Shown here in pieces: positions 8,107 through 16,585 of a DNA stretch of 51,687 nt; within the stretch, counting starts at the first letter, position 1, and each line of letters starts with the position of its first letter. The stretch spans positions 284,569 through 336,255 of the forward strand of contig NZ_JAUDRJ010000003.1 in the NCBI RefSeq assembly GCF_030382115.1, written 5' to 3'. The position numbers and the translations under genes were made by a program. This DNA is from Nostoc sp. GT001 (GTDB taxonomy: Bacteria > Cyanobacteriota > Cyanobacteriia > Cyanobacteriales > Nostocaceae). The notes beneath the pieces were generated by a model. That model worked only from the letters and a program-made list of their open reading frames with translations. It was not told the DNA's origin and did not search any database.

Positions 8107-9063
8107 ATGACTTATAGTATCGAGTCCGCACGCAATATTTTCTCTAGCACTCAAGTGGCAGATGCAGTTCCAGCCACTACAGCAATGTTTGCGAAACTCA
8201 ACATTGAGGATCAACTAGCATTTCTCTGGTATGCCTACGCTGAACTAGGTCGTACAATTACTCCAGCTGCTCCCGGAAAAGCAAATCTCCAATTAATGGA
8301 AGGTATATTCAACGACATTAAGCAGATGTCTCATGAAGAACAAACGCAGTTAATGAGAGATTTAGCGAGTAATGCTGACACTCCTATCAGCCGTTCTTAT
8401 GCATATTTTGGTGTTAACGCCAAGTTAGGGTTCTGGTGGCAGTTAGGAGAGTGGATGAAAGAGGGTATTGTTGCTCCTATGCCAGTTGGCTATCAAATGT
8501 CAACTGAAGTTAAAGCAGTGCTAGAAGCTGTTCAGAGAATCGATCAGAGTCAGCAAATTACTGTACTACGCAATACTGTAGTAAATATGGGCTTCGATCC
8601 GTCTGTGGCTGATAACAAACAAGCACAAATAAACTTTAATTTCCCACGTGCATCTGTAACTCCCCAATTTACGATCGAGGGAGTTACAGAACCGACAGTG
8701 CTGAAATACATTGAAGCGATGAATGCAGATAACTTTGAAGCTGCTGTTGCTTTATTTGCTAACAACGGTGCGCTGCAACCACCCTTCCAAAAACCAATTG
8801 TTGGTCGAGAAGCAATCACTTCTTATCTACGAGATGAGGGACAAGGCTTAGTGATGAAGCCAACCAAAGGCATTTCGGAAACCATCGAAGATGGTTATAC
8901 ACAGCATAAAATTACTGGTACGGTAGAAACTCCTTGGTTTGGGGGTAATGTTGGGATGAACATTGCTTGGCGATTTTTACTCGATCCTCAAGGTCAAATT
9001 TACTTCGTGGCTATTGATTTACTTGCTTCTCCCAAAGAACTGCTTAACCTAACTCGCAAGTAA
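8107..9063 (+). CDS. ocp: Orange carotenoid protein
   Basis: A 318-residue OCP, the water-soluble carotenoid protein that under strong blue-green light turns to its red form, binds the phycobilisome and dissipates excitation as heat. The all-helical N-terminal domain (about 1-165, MTYSIESARNIFS...) is joined by a linker to an NTF2-like C-terminal domain (about 190-318). The conserved carotenoid-contacting region TPWFGGNVGMNIAWRFLL and the end AIDLLASPKELLNL are present. Start ATG follows AAGGTAA. No fluorescence recovery protein gene lies next to it, unlike in many OCP1 strains. It appears to sit inside the nifD element. Confidence 0.97.
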   Translation: MTYSIESARNIFSSTQVADAVPATTAMFAKLNIEDQLAFLWYAYAELGRTITPAAPGKANLQLMEGIFNDIKQMSHEEQTQLMRDLASNADTPISRSYAYFGVNAKLGFWWQLGEWMKEGIVAPMPVGYQMSTEVKAVLEAVQRIDQSQQITVLRNTVVNMGFDPSVADNKQAQINFNFPRASVTPQFTIEGVTEPTVLKYIEAMNADNFEAAVALFANNGALQPPFQKPIVGREAITSYLRDEGQGLVMKPTKGISETIEDGYTQHKITGTVETPWFGGNVGMNIAWRFLLDPQGQIYFVAIDLLASPKELLNLTRK

Positions 9064-9127
9064 TATTTCTTTGCTTTTTTAAAACATCCTTTAAGCGCGA
9101 TAATCATCATCAAATAAAATCCCAATT

Positions 9128-9156
9128 AAAGCTCGGTTATAAGTGAACCGAGCTTT
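9128..9156 (+). terminator. Hairpin downstream of ocp
   Basis: A perfect 11-pair stem AAAGCTCGGTT/AACCGAGCTTT with a 7-base loop, 65 bases after the ocp stop codon. No long T run follows, so it may be a terminator or an mRNA-stabilising 3' hairpin. Confidence 0.6.
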
Positions 9157-9481
9157 AGTTAATTGTAGGTAAGGATCGTGGATTTAATAACCTGTGTAGG
9201 TTGGGTTGAGTCTGCGAAACCCAACATCTCTGGGGCGTTGGGTTTCCATTTCTAAGCTAGTGTTATAAATCAACGTCAGCTACATTTTCCAGATCCAAAA
9301 AAGCGTTATGTTCTGCTTGCGATCGCACTACCATCACACCGATCAAAACTAGTCATCACAGCAAAAATGATTGCGTAAATGCAAAGTGGCTTGTCGTAGA
9401 CATTAGACCTCTTGCATAAATCAAAAATAAGAAAGAACTCCACCCCGCCAAAGCTACGCTTTGTCTCCCCTCCCGAAGAGC

Positions 9482-9848
9482 CTACGGTGTACACACAAGT
9501 CTTGCCGCAACCATATCTTTCTTTATTAATGAATCTCGCACTGTGTTTTTATCCCGCCTCGGAATGAATTCCGAGTCTCATAGCCCAAGTCCACTGAAAG
9601 TGGACTGAATTAATTATTTAAGTAAGTCGGTGCAGTAAAAGCAAACTATGTAAACAAAAGTAAATAAGGCTCAAACTCTTTCTCCCCCTGCCCCCTGCCT
9701 TATTGCAACAATAATTATTTACGCCGACCTACTTAGTCCACTTTCAGTGGAGTTTCGCTATCAGCCCTAAACTTCAGTTCTGGGCGGGATATGGGTGGGC
9801 GTGACAGTTTCACTGTAGAGGATTTTTCGACTTGTGTGTACACCGTAG
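9482..9848. repeat. Nested inverted-repeat structure
   Basis: A perfect 20-bp inverted pair, CTACGGTGTACACACAAGTC at 9482-9501 and its complement at 9829-9848, encloses a second pair of related arms. Both inner arms carry the self-palindromic AGTCCACT-N3-AGTGGACT motif (9588-9606) or its near copy (9735-9753), a TATCCCGCC/GGCGGGATA end and AAGTNNGTCGG. No gene is convincing here. It looks like a non-autonomous element or its nested remnants; the rest of 9157-10058 holds only short palindromes such as GTTGGGTT/AACCCAAC at 9200-9225. Confidence 0.55.
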
Positions 9849-9905
9849 CCCGAAGAGCGGGGAGGGGTTGGGGACTTTTACAAGAAGTCATTGCTCTCCA
9901 AAAAC

Positions 9906-9930
9906 AGAGACGTAGCAGCGCTACGTCTCT
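9906..9930. repeat. Short palindrome (AGAGACGTAGC hairpin)
   Basis: Perfect 11-pair stem AGAGACGTAGC/GCTACGTCTCT with a 3-base loop. It belongs to a set of similarly built palindromes in this window that share the outer GAGAC/GTCTC but differ inside. Confidence 0.55.
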
Positions 9931-10016
9931 ATTGCAATTGAATTTGCATCAGGTACACTCTTATAGAGCAATACGCTTGGGTTAAAAGTTATTGGTGTAA
10001 ATCATTGGTCTTTCAA

Positions 10017-10034
10017 GACGCGATGAATCGCGTC
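10017..10034. repeat. Short palindrome GACGCGAT-GA-ATCGCGTC
   Basis: Perfect 8-pair stem with a 2-base loop. Copies of the same palindrome occur at 20841-20860 and 35054-35073. Here it lies just beyond the 3' end of the minus-strand chitosanase-like gene and may act as its terminator. Confidence 0.55.
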
Positions 10035-10058
10035 TCTACATTAGGGTTTTGAACTGAT

Positions 10059-10955
10059 CTAAACTGTATTGTCTAGAGACTTTATCCGTTCTACACCACC
10101 CCATATTTCAAAGAACCGTTTAGTTTCAGCTTCTATTTCTGAAATTGTTCTTGCTTTTCCATTCCCAGAGCTTGGAAAAACAATATAAACGATATTCTTG
10201 GGAATTCCTTGTCTGACTCTTGAGCGTACTAATGGATCATTTCCCAGAGCATGAGACAAAGCTATTGAACCCTCTCCAATCTGGTTTGTAGGCCCAACAT
10301 CAGCATAAATTGCAAAGGCGAGTTTTTCATTATTAGTGTTGTAAACAACTGCTAAATCTCCTAATTTAACGCCTGTAGCCTTTCTAAAATCACCATTTCC
10401 TGGAAGAACAATATACGGAATCTTGGCTGAATCAACATAGCGACGTGGATCTTGTTTAACAAATCCAGAGTCGAATAATGCAGTTGTAGAAATATAGTAT
10501 CCAGGATATGGATCGGTACTGCCTTGAATAAATGGATTGCCGTTTTTATCTACAGCTAGTGCCCACCAGTTACCTGGATTACCAGCATTTGCCAAAAAAT
10601 CAATCCCTCTATCTGCGGGGTGATAAGCATTAGGCGCACCATCAGCATTAATGCTCATTCCTGCTTCATAGAAAAATGCAGATTCTCCATTTGCCTGGAG
10701 AATGGGAATTTCACCAATTTTAAGCACAGTCTTAATAGAAAACTTTGTGACTGGACTTAGGAATTTTTGAGCAACAAAACCTTCTAAAGTTTTTCCTTCA
10801 ATAATAGTTGCCACCTTCCACCACTTGTCATTATCCGAATTTTGAATTTTAGATACAATACATCCTTTTGGAAGAGATGCTAATTGATTAGCGTCATCAA
10901 CAATCGGTGCTGAACGTATATTCAAACTATCTGATGTTACTTGAAATCGTTGCAT
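10059..10955 (-). CDS. SH3b domain plus GH75 chitosanase-like protein
   Basis: A 298-residue protein. Residues 1-70 form a bacterial SH3 domain (LNIRSAP, KWWKVATI), which usually binds cell-wall polymers. The remainder resembles the fold of glycoside hydrolase family 75 (fungal-type chitosanases), with AFFYEAGMSINADGAPNAYH, IPYIVLPG, and GDLAVVYN near the presumed active-site Asp and the later YADVGP block. Chitosanases hydrolyse beta-1,4 glucosamine links. No signal peptide is evident, so secretion is unclear. The family call rests on recognised sequence blocks; catalytic activity is inference. It stands alone on the minus strand. Confidence 0.75.
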   Translation of the reverse strand: MQRFQVTSDSLNIRSAPIVDDANQLASLPKGCIVSKIQNSDNDKWWKVATIIEGKTLEGFVAQKFLSPVTKFSIKTVLKIGEIPILQANGESAFFYEAGMSINADGAPNAYHPADRGIDFLANAGNPGNWWALAVDKNGNPFIQGSTDPYPGYYISTTALFDSGFVKQDPRRYVDSAKIPYIVLPGNGDFRKATGVKLGDLAVVYNTNNEKLAFAIYADVGPTNQIGEGSIALSHALGNDPLVRSRVRQGIPKNIVYIVFPSSGNGKARTISEIEAETKRFFEIWGGVERIKSLDNTV

Positions 10956-11396
10956 AAATTACTCCAAATTTAAAAATTGAACTCATGGAACTACATTAAA
11001 AAACTAAATTTTGTGCTGATGTGATCGCTAATATCTAGAACATCTCAAACTCTGATTTTTTTGTGTTGCGTCGGCTGCTATAACGGGGAGTTAGTAAGTT
11101 GGGCGGGCAATATCTGATTTTCCCTGCTCTTAAAGGCGAATACAGGAGAGGAAACCCCCGCAACGCATCCTAAATCTAAATGTCACTTACTAAATCGCTG
11201 GATTTAGATCCCCGACTGCTTGCAGACACCCGGAGAGTAGAAGTAGGGATCTGGGCAGCAATTTTTGCCTAAGAAAGTACCATTCCACCCTAAAGCCACC
11301 TTTGACTTGACAAAAAAATTTCAACAAATGTGAGTATGCGAACATCTTGGGAACTATAGAAGCAAATCAAATCAGCACAACTTTCAGCTTCCAGCA
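10956..11396. other. Intergenic region, no gene seen
   Basis: About 440 bases between divergent genes, containing the promoters of both. A stretch near 11090-11220 (gggcgggcaa, ctggatttagatccccgact) resembles repeat remnants. I find no reading frame or RNA gene I can support. Confidence 0.45.
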
Positions 11397-12908
11397 ATGA
11401 AGACTCCCTATCTCAGCAAAGCTAAGGCGTTCCCATTACAGATTGTTCTTATTGTTCCCTTCCTTATCCAAATTTTTGCAGCGGTCAGCTTGGTAGGTTA
11501 TTTGTCTTTTAAAAATGGACAAAGAGCAGTTAACGACCTAGCCGAACAGTTGATAGATCGCACCAGCGATGTAGTGGACGAACACCTGAAGTCTTATCTT
11601 GCCATTCCGCAAACCCTTAATCAGATTAACGCAGATGCTATTCGCAGGGGACTATTGGATGTGCGCAATCGCGAAACCCTTGGCAAGTATTTCTGGGATC
11701 AGATGCAGGCTTATGACCTAACTTATATTGGTATTGGGCTAACAACGGGTGAGGGGCTAGGAGCTGCTCGTTATGATGGCAAAACGATTACCATTGATGA
11801 TTGGACTGCCAAGCCTCCGAATAATGTTTACACCTACGCTACCGATAATCAAGGTAATCGAACTCAGGTCAATGCTCGGTGGAATTGGCAAAATTCTACT
11901 GAATCTTGGTATACCCAACCCATCGCTGCTGGTAAACCTATTTGGGCAAAGATTGTAACTGGAAATTATCCCACCGGCCCTTACATTGCCGCCTCTGCTA
12001 GTCGTCCGATCTATGATTCGCAAAATCGCTTATTAGGAATGATTGCAACAGACATTCACCTACTAAAACTCAGCGATTTTTTACGCAGTTTGAATATTAG
12101 TCAGTCTGGGCAGGTGTTCCTTTTAGAACGGGATGGTACATTAATTGCCAGTTCCGGTACAGAGAAGCCTTTTGTCGTGGTCAATCAAGAGATCCGGCGA
12201 TTGCGAGCGAGCGATAGTTCTGACCCAATAATCCAGAATGTTGCCAGACGCTTCCAAACTTCTGGGTTTAGGTCTATCACCCAAGACACAGATTTTCAAC
12301 TTGAGGTTCAAGAAAAACGGCATTTTGTCAATGTTATACCTTGGCGTGACAAGTATGGCTTGGATTGGCTGGTGGTAGTAAGTGTGCCAGAAAACACATT
12401 TATGTCTCAAATTAACGCTAACACGCGCACCACGATCGCTCTTTGTTTTGGGGCATTAGTTGTTGCCTCTGTGATGGGCGTGTTTACCTCCCATTGGATT
12501 GTCCGCCCGATTCTGCGCCTGAATTGGGCAAGTGAGGCAATGGCATCGGGCAATTTAAATCAGACAGTAGAAACTAGCGGTATTCGAGAACTAAATACCT
12601 TATCTAAATCTTTCAACCACATGACACGGCAATTGCATGAATCCTTTAGTGCTTTAGAGAAAAGCAAAGAAGAATTAGAAGAACGGGTAGAAGAACGCAC
12701 TACTGAACTGAAAAATATATTAGGGGAATTGCAGCGTACTCAATCTCAAGTTGTTCAAAGTGAAAAAATGTCTAGTCTGGGACAACTAGTTGCTGGAGTC
12801 GCACATGAAATTAATAATCCAGTTAACTTTATTCATGGCAACCTCGCCCATGTCCAGGAATATACTCAGGATTTATTAGCATCTGATGCAGTTGTATCAG
12901 CAATATAA
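11397..12908 (+). pseudogene. Cache-HAMP sensor histidine kinase, N-terminal part (frameshifted)
   Basis: These 503 codons hold an N-terminal membrane helix (about 14-36), a periplasmic dCache sensor domain (about 50-320), a second membrane helix (about 345-368), a HAMP domain, a coiled coil and the start of the HisKA domain with the phospho-accepting His in GVAHEINNP (His470). The frame then ends at TAA 12906, while the missing half (dimerisation helix 2 and ATPase domain) continues in another frame from about 12886. One extra base near 12883-12886 (GCATCTGATGCAG) explains the break. It would sense an extracellular ligand; no response regulator gene is adjacent. Confidence 0.85.
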
Positions 12909-13584
12909 TCCCTACCCTGCTGCTGAAATTCAAACCGTTGCTGAAGACATCGATCTAGAGTTCTTGCAGGAAGACTTGCCAAAAATGTTGTCTTCGATGA
13001 GAGTAGGCACCGATCGCATTCGTCAAATTGTACTGTCGCTGCGGAATTTCTCTCGCGTTGATGAAGCGGAATTTAAACGCGTTGATATTCATGAAGGCAT
13101 CGACAGTACTTTGATGATTTTACAGCACCGCCTGAAAGCTAAACCAGAACAACCTGAAATTGAGGTGATTAAAGACTACGGCATTATACCCCTAATAGAA
13201 TGCTATGCCGGACAACTCAATCAGGTATTTATGAATATTTTAGTAAATGCAATTGATGCGTTAGAAGAAAAGAATACTAAGCTTACCTATCAGGAAATTA
13301 AGGAAAATCCTAGTCAAATTAAGATTCGCACATCGGTAGTTAATTTAATGTGGTTAGAAGTGGCGATCGCTGATAATGGAGTTGGTATTTCTCAAGAATT
13401 TCAGCAACGCATATTCGATCCTTTTTTCACCACCAAACCCATTGGCAAAGGAACCGGAATGGGTATGTCCATCAGCTATCAAATCGTCACAGAAAAACAT
13501 AGCGGTAAACTGGAGTGTTTCTCAACTCCTGGAAAAGGAACCGAGTTTATCATTCAGATTCCTTTGGGGCTAAGGAATGGTTGA
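12886..13584 (+). pseudogene. Histidine kinase C-terminal part (HATPase), frameshifted
   Basis: Continuation of the kinase above in a shifted frame: 232 codons beginning [12 protein letters not shown], matching the segment that follows YTQDLL in related cyanobacterial kinases. The second HisKA helix (SMRVGTDRIRQIVLSLRNFS) and a full HATPase_c domain follow: N box NQVFMNILVNAIDALEE, G1 box IADNGVGI, F box IFDPFFTTKPIGKGTGMG, G2 region GKGTEFIIQIP. With the base corrected, the protein would be about 727 residues. Translation as a separate polypeptide is unlikely to give a working sensor. Confidence 0.85.
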
Positions 13585-13995
13585 ACGATGAATTATGGCT
13601 GAGGTTTGGGGGAACAGGAAGATATAGAGAGTTTTAGATTATACAGCATATTTCAAGTTGAAGAGGGGTGTACTTAATTGACTTGTAAAGTGCTGTAAGT
13701 AACAATACCTTTGCTAATTTCCGAACGCTTGAACAATGATTTGCTGTTTAGGGTGAATCACTCTACACGATCGCAATTTTTGATAATACACCAACCGCTC
13801 TTGTCACTTTGCTGCTCTAGATATTGTTCGGTCAAAGGATATCGGAGAATCTGTGTATTATAAAGTTATTTTGTTGGCAAGAGAATATACTATGAATTTT
13901 TTTTATTTGTCAGAGAATATACAAATTTTGGGCGCTAACAGATTATACAGTTGGACAGATAGTTAAAATCAGTAGTTCTGCTTGTTAAAAAATCT
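13585..13995. other. Intergenic region, no gene seen
   Basis: About 410 bases, AT-rich toward the end, separating the kinase from the methyltransferase gene. No frame, hairpin terminator or repeat stands out. Confidence 0.4.
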
Positions 13996-14643
13996 ATGCA
14001 AATACATCAGGTGATTGAAACCTACGATCAGGGATCGGTGGATTATGACGCAATTATGAAGCGTTACTGGCACATCGAGCGCGAACCCTTAATTGCTTCC
14101 TTGCAGCTAAAACCAGGACAAACCGTATTGGATGCTGCGGTAGGAACTGGTCTTAATCTTCCAGCCTATCCTGAAGGTGTAAGTGTCGTTGGTGTCGATC
14201 TTTCTGAGAAGATGATGGATGAAGCACGTAAAAAGCGCGTATCCGCAGACATCACCTTCAAAGTATCGGATCTCTGCAATCTTGATTTTCCTGATAATAG
14301 TTTTGATGCAGCAGCATCAGGATTTACCCTCTGTGTCGTTAGCGATCCAGTCCGCGCCCTTGCAGAGATACTGCGAGTTACTAAGCCTGGTGCCTTGATT
14401 GCCATTCTTGATTACTGCAAATCGCAAGATCCAGAAATTCAGAAATGGCAAGAGTTAATAGCTGATAGTTCTTCACAGCTAGGCTTCCCAACTGGTAAAA
14501 TCAAGTGGGATGCATTGATGGATTATGATGAATTGATTTACAACAGCAAGCTCCCCATTGAAGTGCTTGCAGACGATCGCATCGAAAATCCAAACCCGTT
14601 TTTATGTGGTTGTCAATTACTGCTTAGAAACTCAAAAGCTTAA
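13996..14643 (+). CDS. Class I SAM-dependent methyltransferase
   Basis: A 215-residue methyltransferase of the UbiE/MenG-like (Methyltransf_11) type. The S-adenosylmethionine fold is shown by motif I VLDAAVGTGLNL (residues 35-46), the acidic end of strand 2 VVGVDLSEKMMDEA (55-68), motif II DLDFPDNSFDAAA-like (about 92-105) and LRVTKPGALIAILDY. Such enzymes methylate small molecules such as quinones or lipids; the substrate cannot be told. It starts at ATG 13996 and stands alone between intergenic regions, convergent with the dienelactone hydrolase gene. Confidence 0.88.
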   Translation: MQIHQVIETYDQGSVDYDAIMKRYWHIEREPLIASLQLKPGQTVLDAAVGTGLNLPAYPEGVSVVGVDLSEKMMDEARKKRVSADITFKVSDLCNLDFPDNSFDAAASGFTLCVVSDPVRALAEILRVTKPGALIAILDYCKSQDPEIQKWQELIADSSSQLGFPTGKIKWDALMDYDELIYNSKLPIEVLADDRIENPNPFLCGCQLLLRNSKA

Positions 14644-14697
14644 AGGCTAAAGTATCGCACTCATTGGACAAGAGTGCGATATTGACGACAAGCCGGA

Positions 14698-15495
14698 TTA
14701 CAAGTGCTTTTGAAACAGTTCTAAAACATGTTGCCAAGCATCAGGAGCCGCTTCTGGGTTATAACTTGGGTGCTGGGCTAAAAATGGGTACTTGTCTTTA
14801 AAGAATCCGGCAAAGAATCCGTGTCCAGCGTCGTATCGAAATACACGATGATTGATTTGATGTTTCTTTAATTCTGCTTCAATTTGCTCGTTTTCTTCTT
14901 GAGAAACTAATGCATCTCTTGTACCAAAAAATGCATAAATATTACCTTTAATTTCTGAAGTACGATTAATAGTTGGAGTCTCTTCACCATAGCTAGCAGT
15001 GGTAATTCCGCCACCATAAAACGAAGCTGTGGCTTTGATATCCGGTAAAGTTGCAGCCATATAAGCAACATGACCGCCAAAACAGAAACCAATCACACCG
15101 ATGGCATCATCTTTGACATTGGGTAAAGTTTTGAGATAAGTAATGGTAGCTTGAATATCGCTGAATATCTCTTGATATTTTACTTGTTGATAGTATTCCA
15201 AGCCCAATCGATAAGCTTCTGGGCTATAGCCAACATCTTCTGGACTAAAGTCAGCTTCAAAACCGGGAGCAGTACGTTGATACATGGCTGGGGCGATCGC
15301 TACATAACCTTGTTTAGCGATTAGTTCGGTGATATCCCGAATATTACTGTTGATTCCAAAAATTTCTGGAAAAACTATAACTGCGCCAAAGGTTCCATTT
15401 TGTGCTGGTTGAGCTAAGTAAGCATCGATTTCTAAGCCATTGTTAGGAACTTTGATATAGGAAGTGTGAATTTCGATGTTTGTTGTTTCTAGCAT
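14698..15495 (-). CDS. Dienelactone hydrolase family protein
   Basis: A 265-residue alpha/beta hydrolase. The nucleophile elbow GFCFGG gives Cys138, with Asp194 (GTRDA) and His225 (DAGHGF) completing the Cys-Asp-His triad of dienelactone hydrolases, which open lactone rings of chlorocatechol breakdown products. Cyanobacterial members are widespread and their real substrate is unknown. No signal peptide. It begins at ATG 15495 and converges with the methyltransferase gene, whose stop lies 54 bases away. Confidence 0.92.
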   Translation of the reverse strand: MLETTNIEIHTSYIKVPNNGLEIDAYLAQPAQNGTFGAVIVFPEIFGINSNIRDITELIAKQGYVAIAPAMYQRTAPGFEADFSPEDVGYSPEAYRLGLEYYQQVKYQEIFSDIQATITYLKTLPNVKDDAIGVIGFCFGGHVAYMAATLPDIKATASFYGGGITTASYGEETPTINRTSEIKGNIYAFFGTRDALVSQEENEQIEAELKKHQINHRVFRYDAGHGFFAGFFKDKYPFLAQHPSYNPEAAPDAWQHVLELFQKHL

Positions 15496-15814
15496 CTTTG
15501 TTTCGGCAGCTTTTATACTAACTCATCTATTTTGACTGTTTTTTGATACCAATGGGTGATGTCTACAACGAGCAAAAACACCAGGAGTATTGCTTTACTC
15601 AATAGATATGATATTTCCAGAAATTAAATATGTGTTAGCCAGAACCTTTTTAGAGGGGTAGTTCTATTACCTATATCTATGCAAATCAGATGAATTTCTA
15701 ACTTTTGAATAAATGGCATCTCAAACTTCTGGATGATACTAAGGGTTTTTGATTTGTGCGACCTTACATAGAGCAAGTAGAAAGACTCAAAATTAATAAC
15801 CACAAGAAAAAACA
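15496..15814. other. Intergenic region, no gene seen
   Basis: About 320 bases between divergent genes, AT-rich, presumably with both promoters. I see no conserved site, RNA gene or repeat in it. Confidence 0.4.
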
Positions 15815-16354
15815 ATGCCCGATCAAAGTTTTAGAACAAACATTCCAGAAGTTGACCCAACGGAGATTGAAGATAATCGAACTGCGATCGCAGACGAACA
15901 TCGCTCATTTCTAGAAAAAGTCCAGGTCAAAGCTGGATTTGCAGATCCTTATGATGCAAGAGACTTTACCGAAGTTGTGTTTCGCGTGATGCGCGACTTA
16001 ATGACCACAGAAGCTAGCGATCGCGTCGAGGCAGAACTGCATATAGAGGCAGTGCCTACCGATGAGAAAGCACTCCAGTTTGAAGTGTCCGATCTCTGGA
16101 AAGACACCAACCCCATTGTGGGATTTTTGAGCCGGGTTCGTCCACCCTGGAAAGGCCTGGGTATCTTTAATATCGATTCCGATCGCTTCTTGTTCCGAGT
16201 TGCTAATGAAAGTGGAATGCCGCGATCGGTCGAACGAGAGCAAGCCGTTAAAGCAGTGTTTTCTGCCACCAAAGACGAACTTTCCGAGGAGCGGATTCAG
16301 GAAATTGCTAGCTGGCTACCTGATTATGTACGTCAGCTTTGGGAACAAGCTTAA
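15815..16354 (+). CDS. DUF2267 domain-containing protein
   Basis: A 179-residue soluble protein. A DUF2267 domain covers about residues 28-90 (FLEKVQVKAGFADPYDARDF, VVFRVMRDLMTTEASDRVEA). A second copy-like helical block closes the protein (AVKAVFSATKDELSEERIQE and ASWLPDYVRQLWE), the motif typical of the family. The function of DUF2267 is unknown; cyanobacterial members are often stress-induced. The gene ends in front of a strong hairpin terminator. Confidence 0.88.
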   Translation: MPDQSFRTNIPEVDPTEIEDNRTAIADEHRSFLEKVQVKAGFADPYDARDFTEVVFRVMRDLMTTEASDRVEAELHIEAVPTDEKALQFEVSDLWKDTNPIVGFLSRVRPPWKGLGIFNIDSDRFLFRVANESGMPRSVEREQAVKAVFSATKDELSEERIQEIASWLPDYVRQLWEQA

Positions 16355-16372
16355 TTAGAAGTATAAAAAAGT

Positions 16373-16410
16373 AAAGTCTGTTTGCGAGTAGCGATCGCAA
16401 ACAGACTTTT
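16373..16410. terminator. Strong rho-independent terminator
   Basis: A perfect 15-pair stem AAAGTCTGTTTGCGA/TCGCAAACAGACTTT with a 7-base loop, followed by T, 19 bases after the DUF2267 stop codon. The A run on the other side lets it also serve transcripts coming from the right. Confidence 0.9.
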
Positions 16411-16438
16411 CATATAATAGATTTACTGATTTATAACT

Positions 16439-16550
16439 CAATACAGTTCAGTGAAGCATCTCTTTCTTCTCTCTGCGTTCTCTGCGCCTTGGGGGTTCGT
16501 TAAAAAAACGACTTTGGTAACAGAGTTTTAGCCTTAACTGAACTGTATTG
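16439..16550. mobile_element. 112-bp MITE with 10-bp target duplication
   Basis: Perfect 14-bp terminal inverted repeats CAATACAGTTCAGT (16439-16452 and complement 16537-16550). They are flanked by identical 10-bp direct repeats ATTTATAACT (16429-16438 and 16551-16560). There is no coding capacity, so it must be moved by a transposase elsewhere. The duplication length fits IS4-like families; the parent element is not in the window. It lies between the convergent ends of the DUF2267 and patatin genes. Confidence 0.88.
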
Positions 16551-16585
16551 ATTTATAACTGCGTACATTAGATTTGTTAACCGTA

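Noticed and set aside
9791..9985. Plus-strand frame of 64 codons and a minus-strand frame at 9306-9494
   Set aside because: Both run through inverted repeats and have no domain, plausible start or conserved feel.
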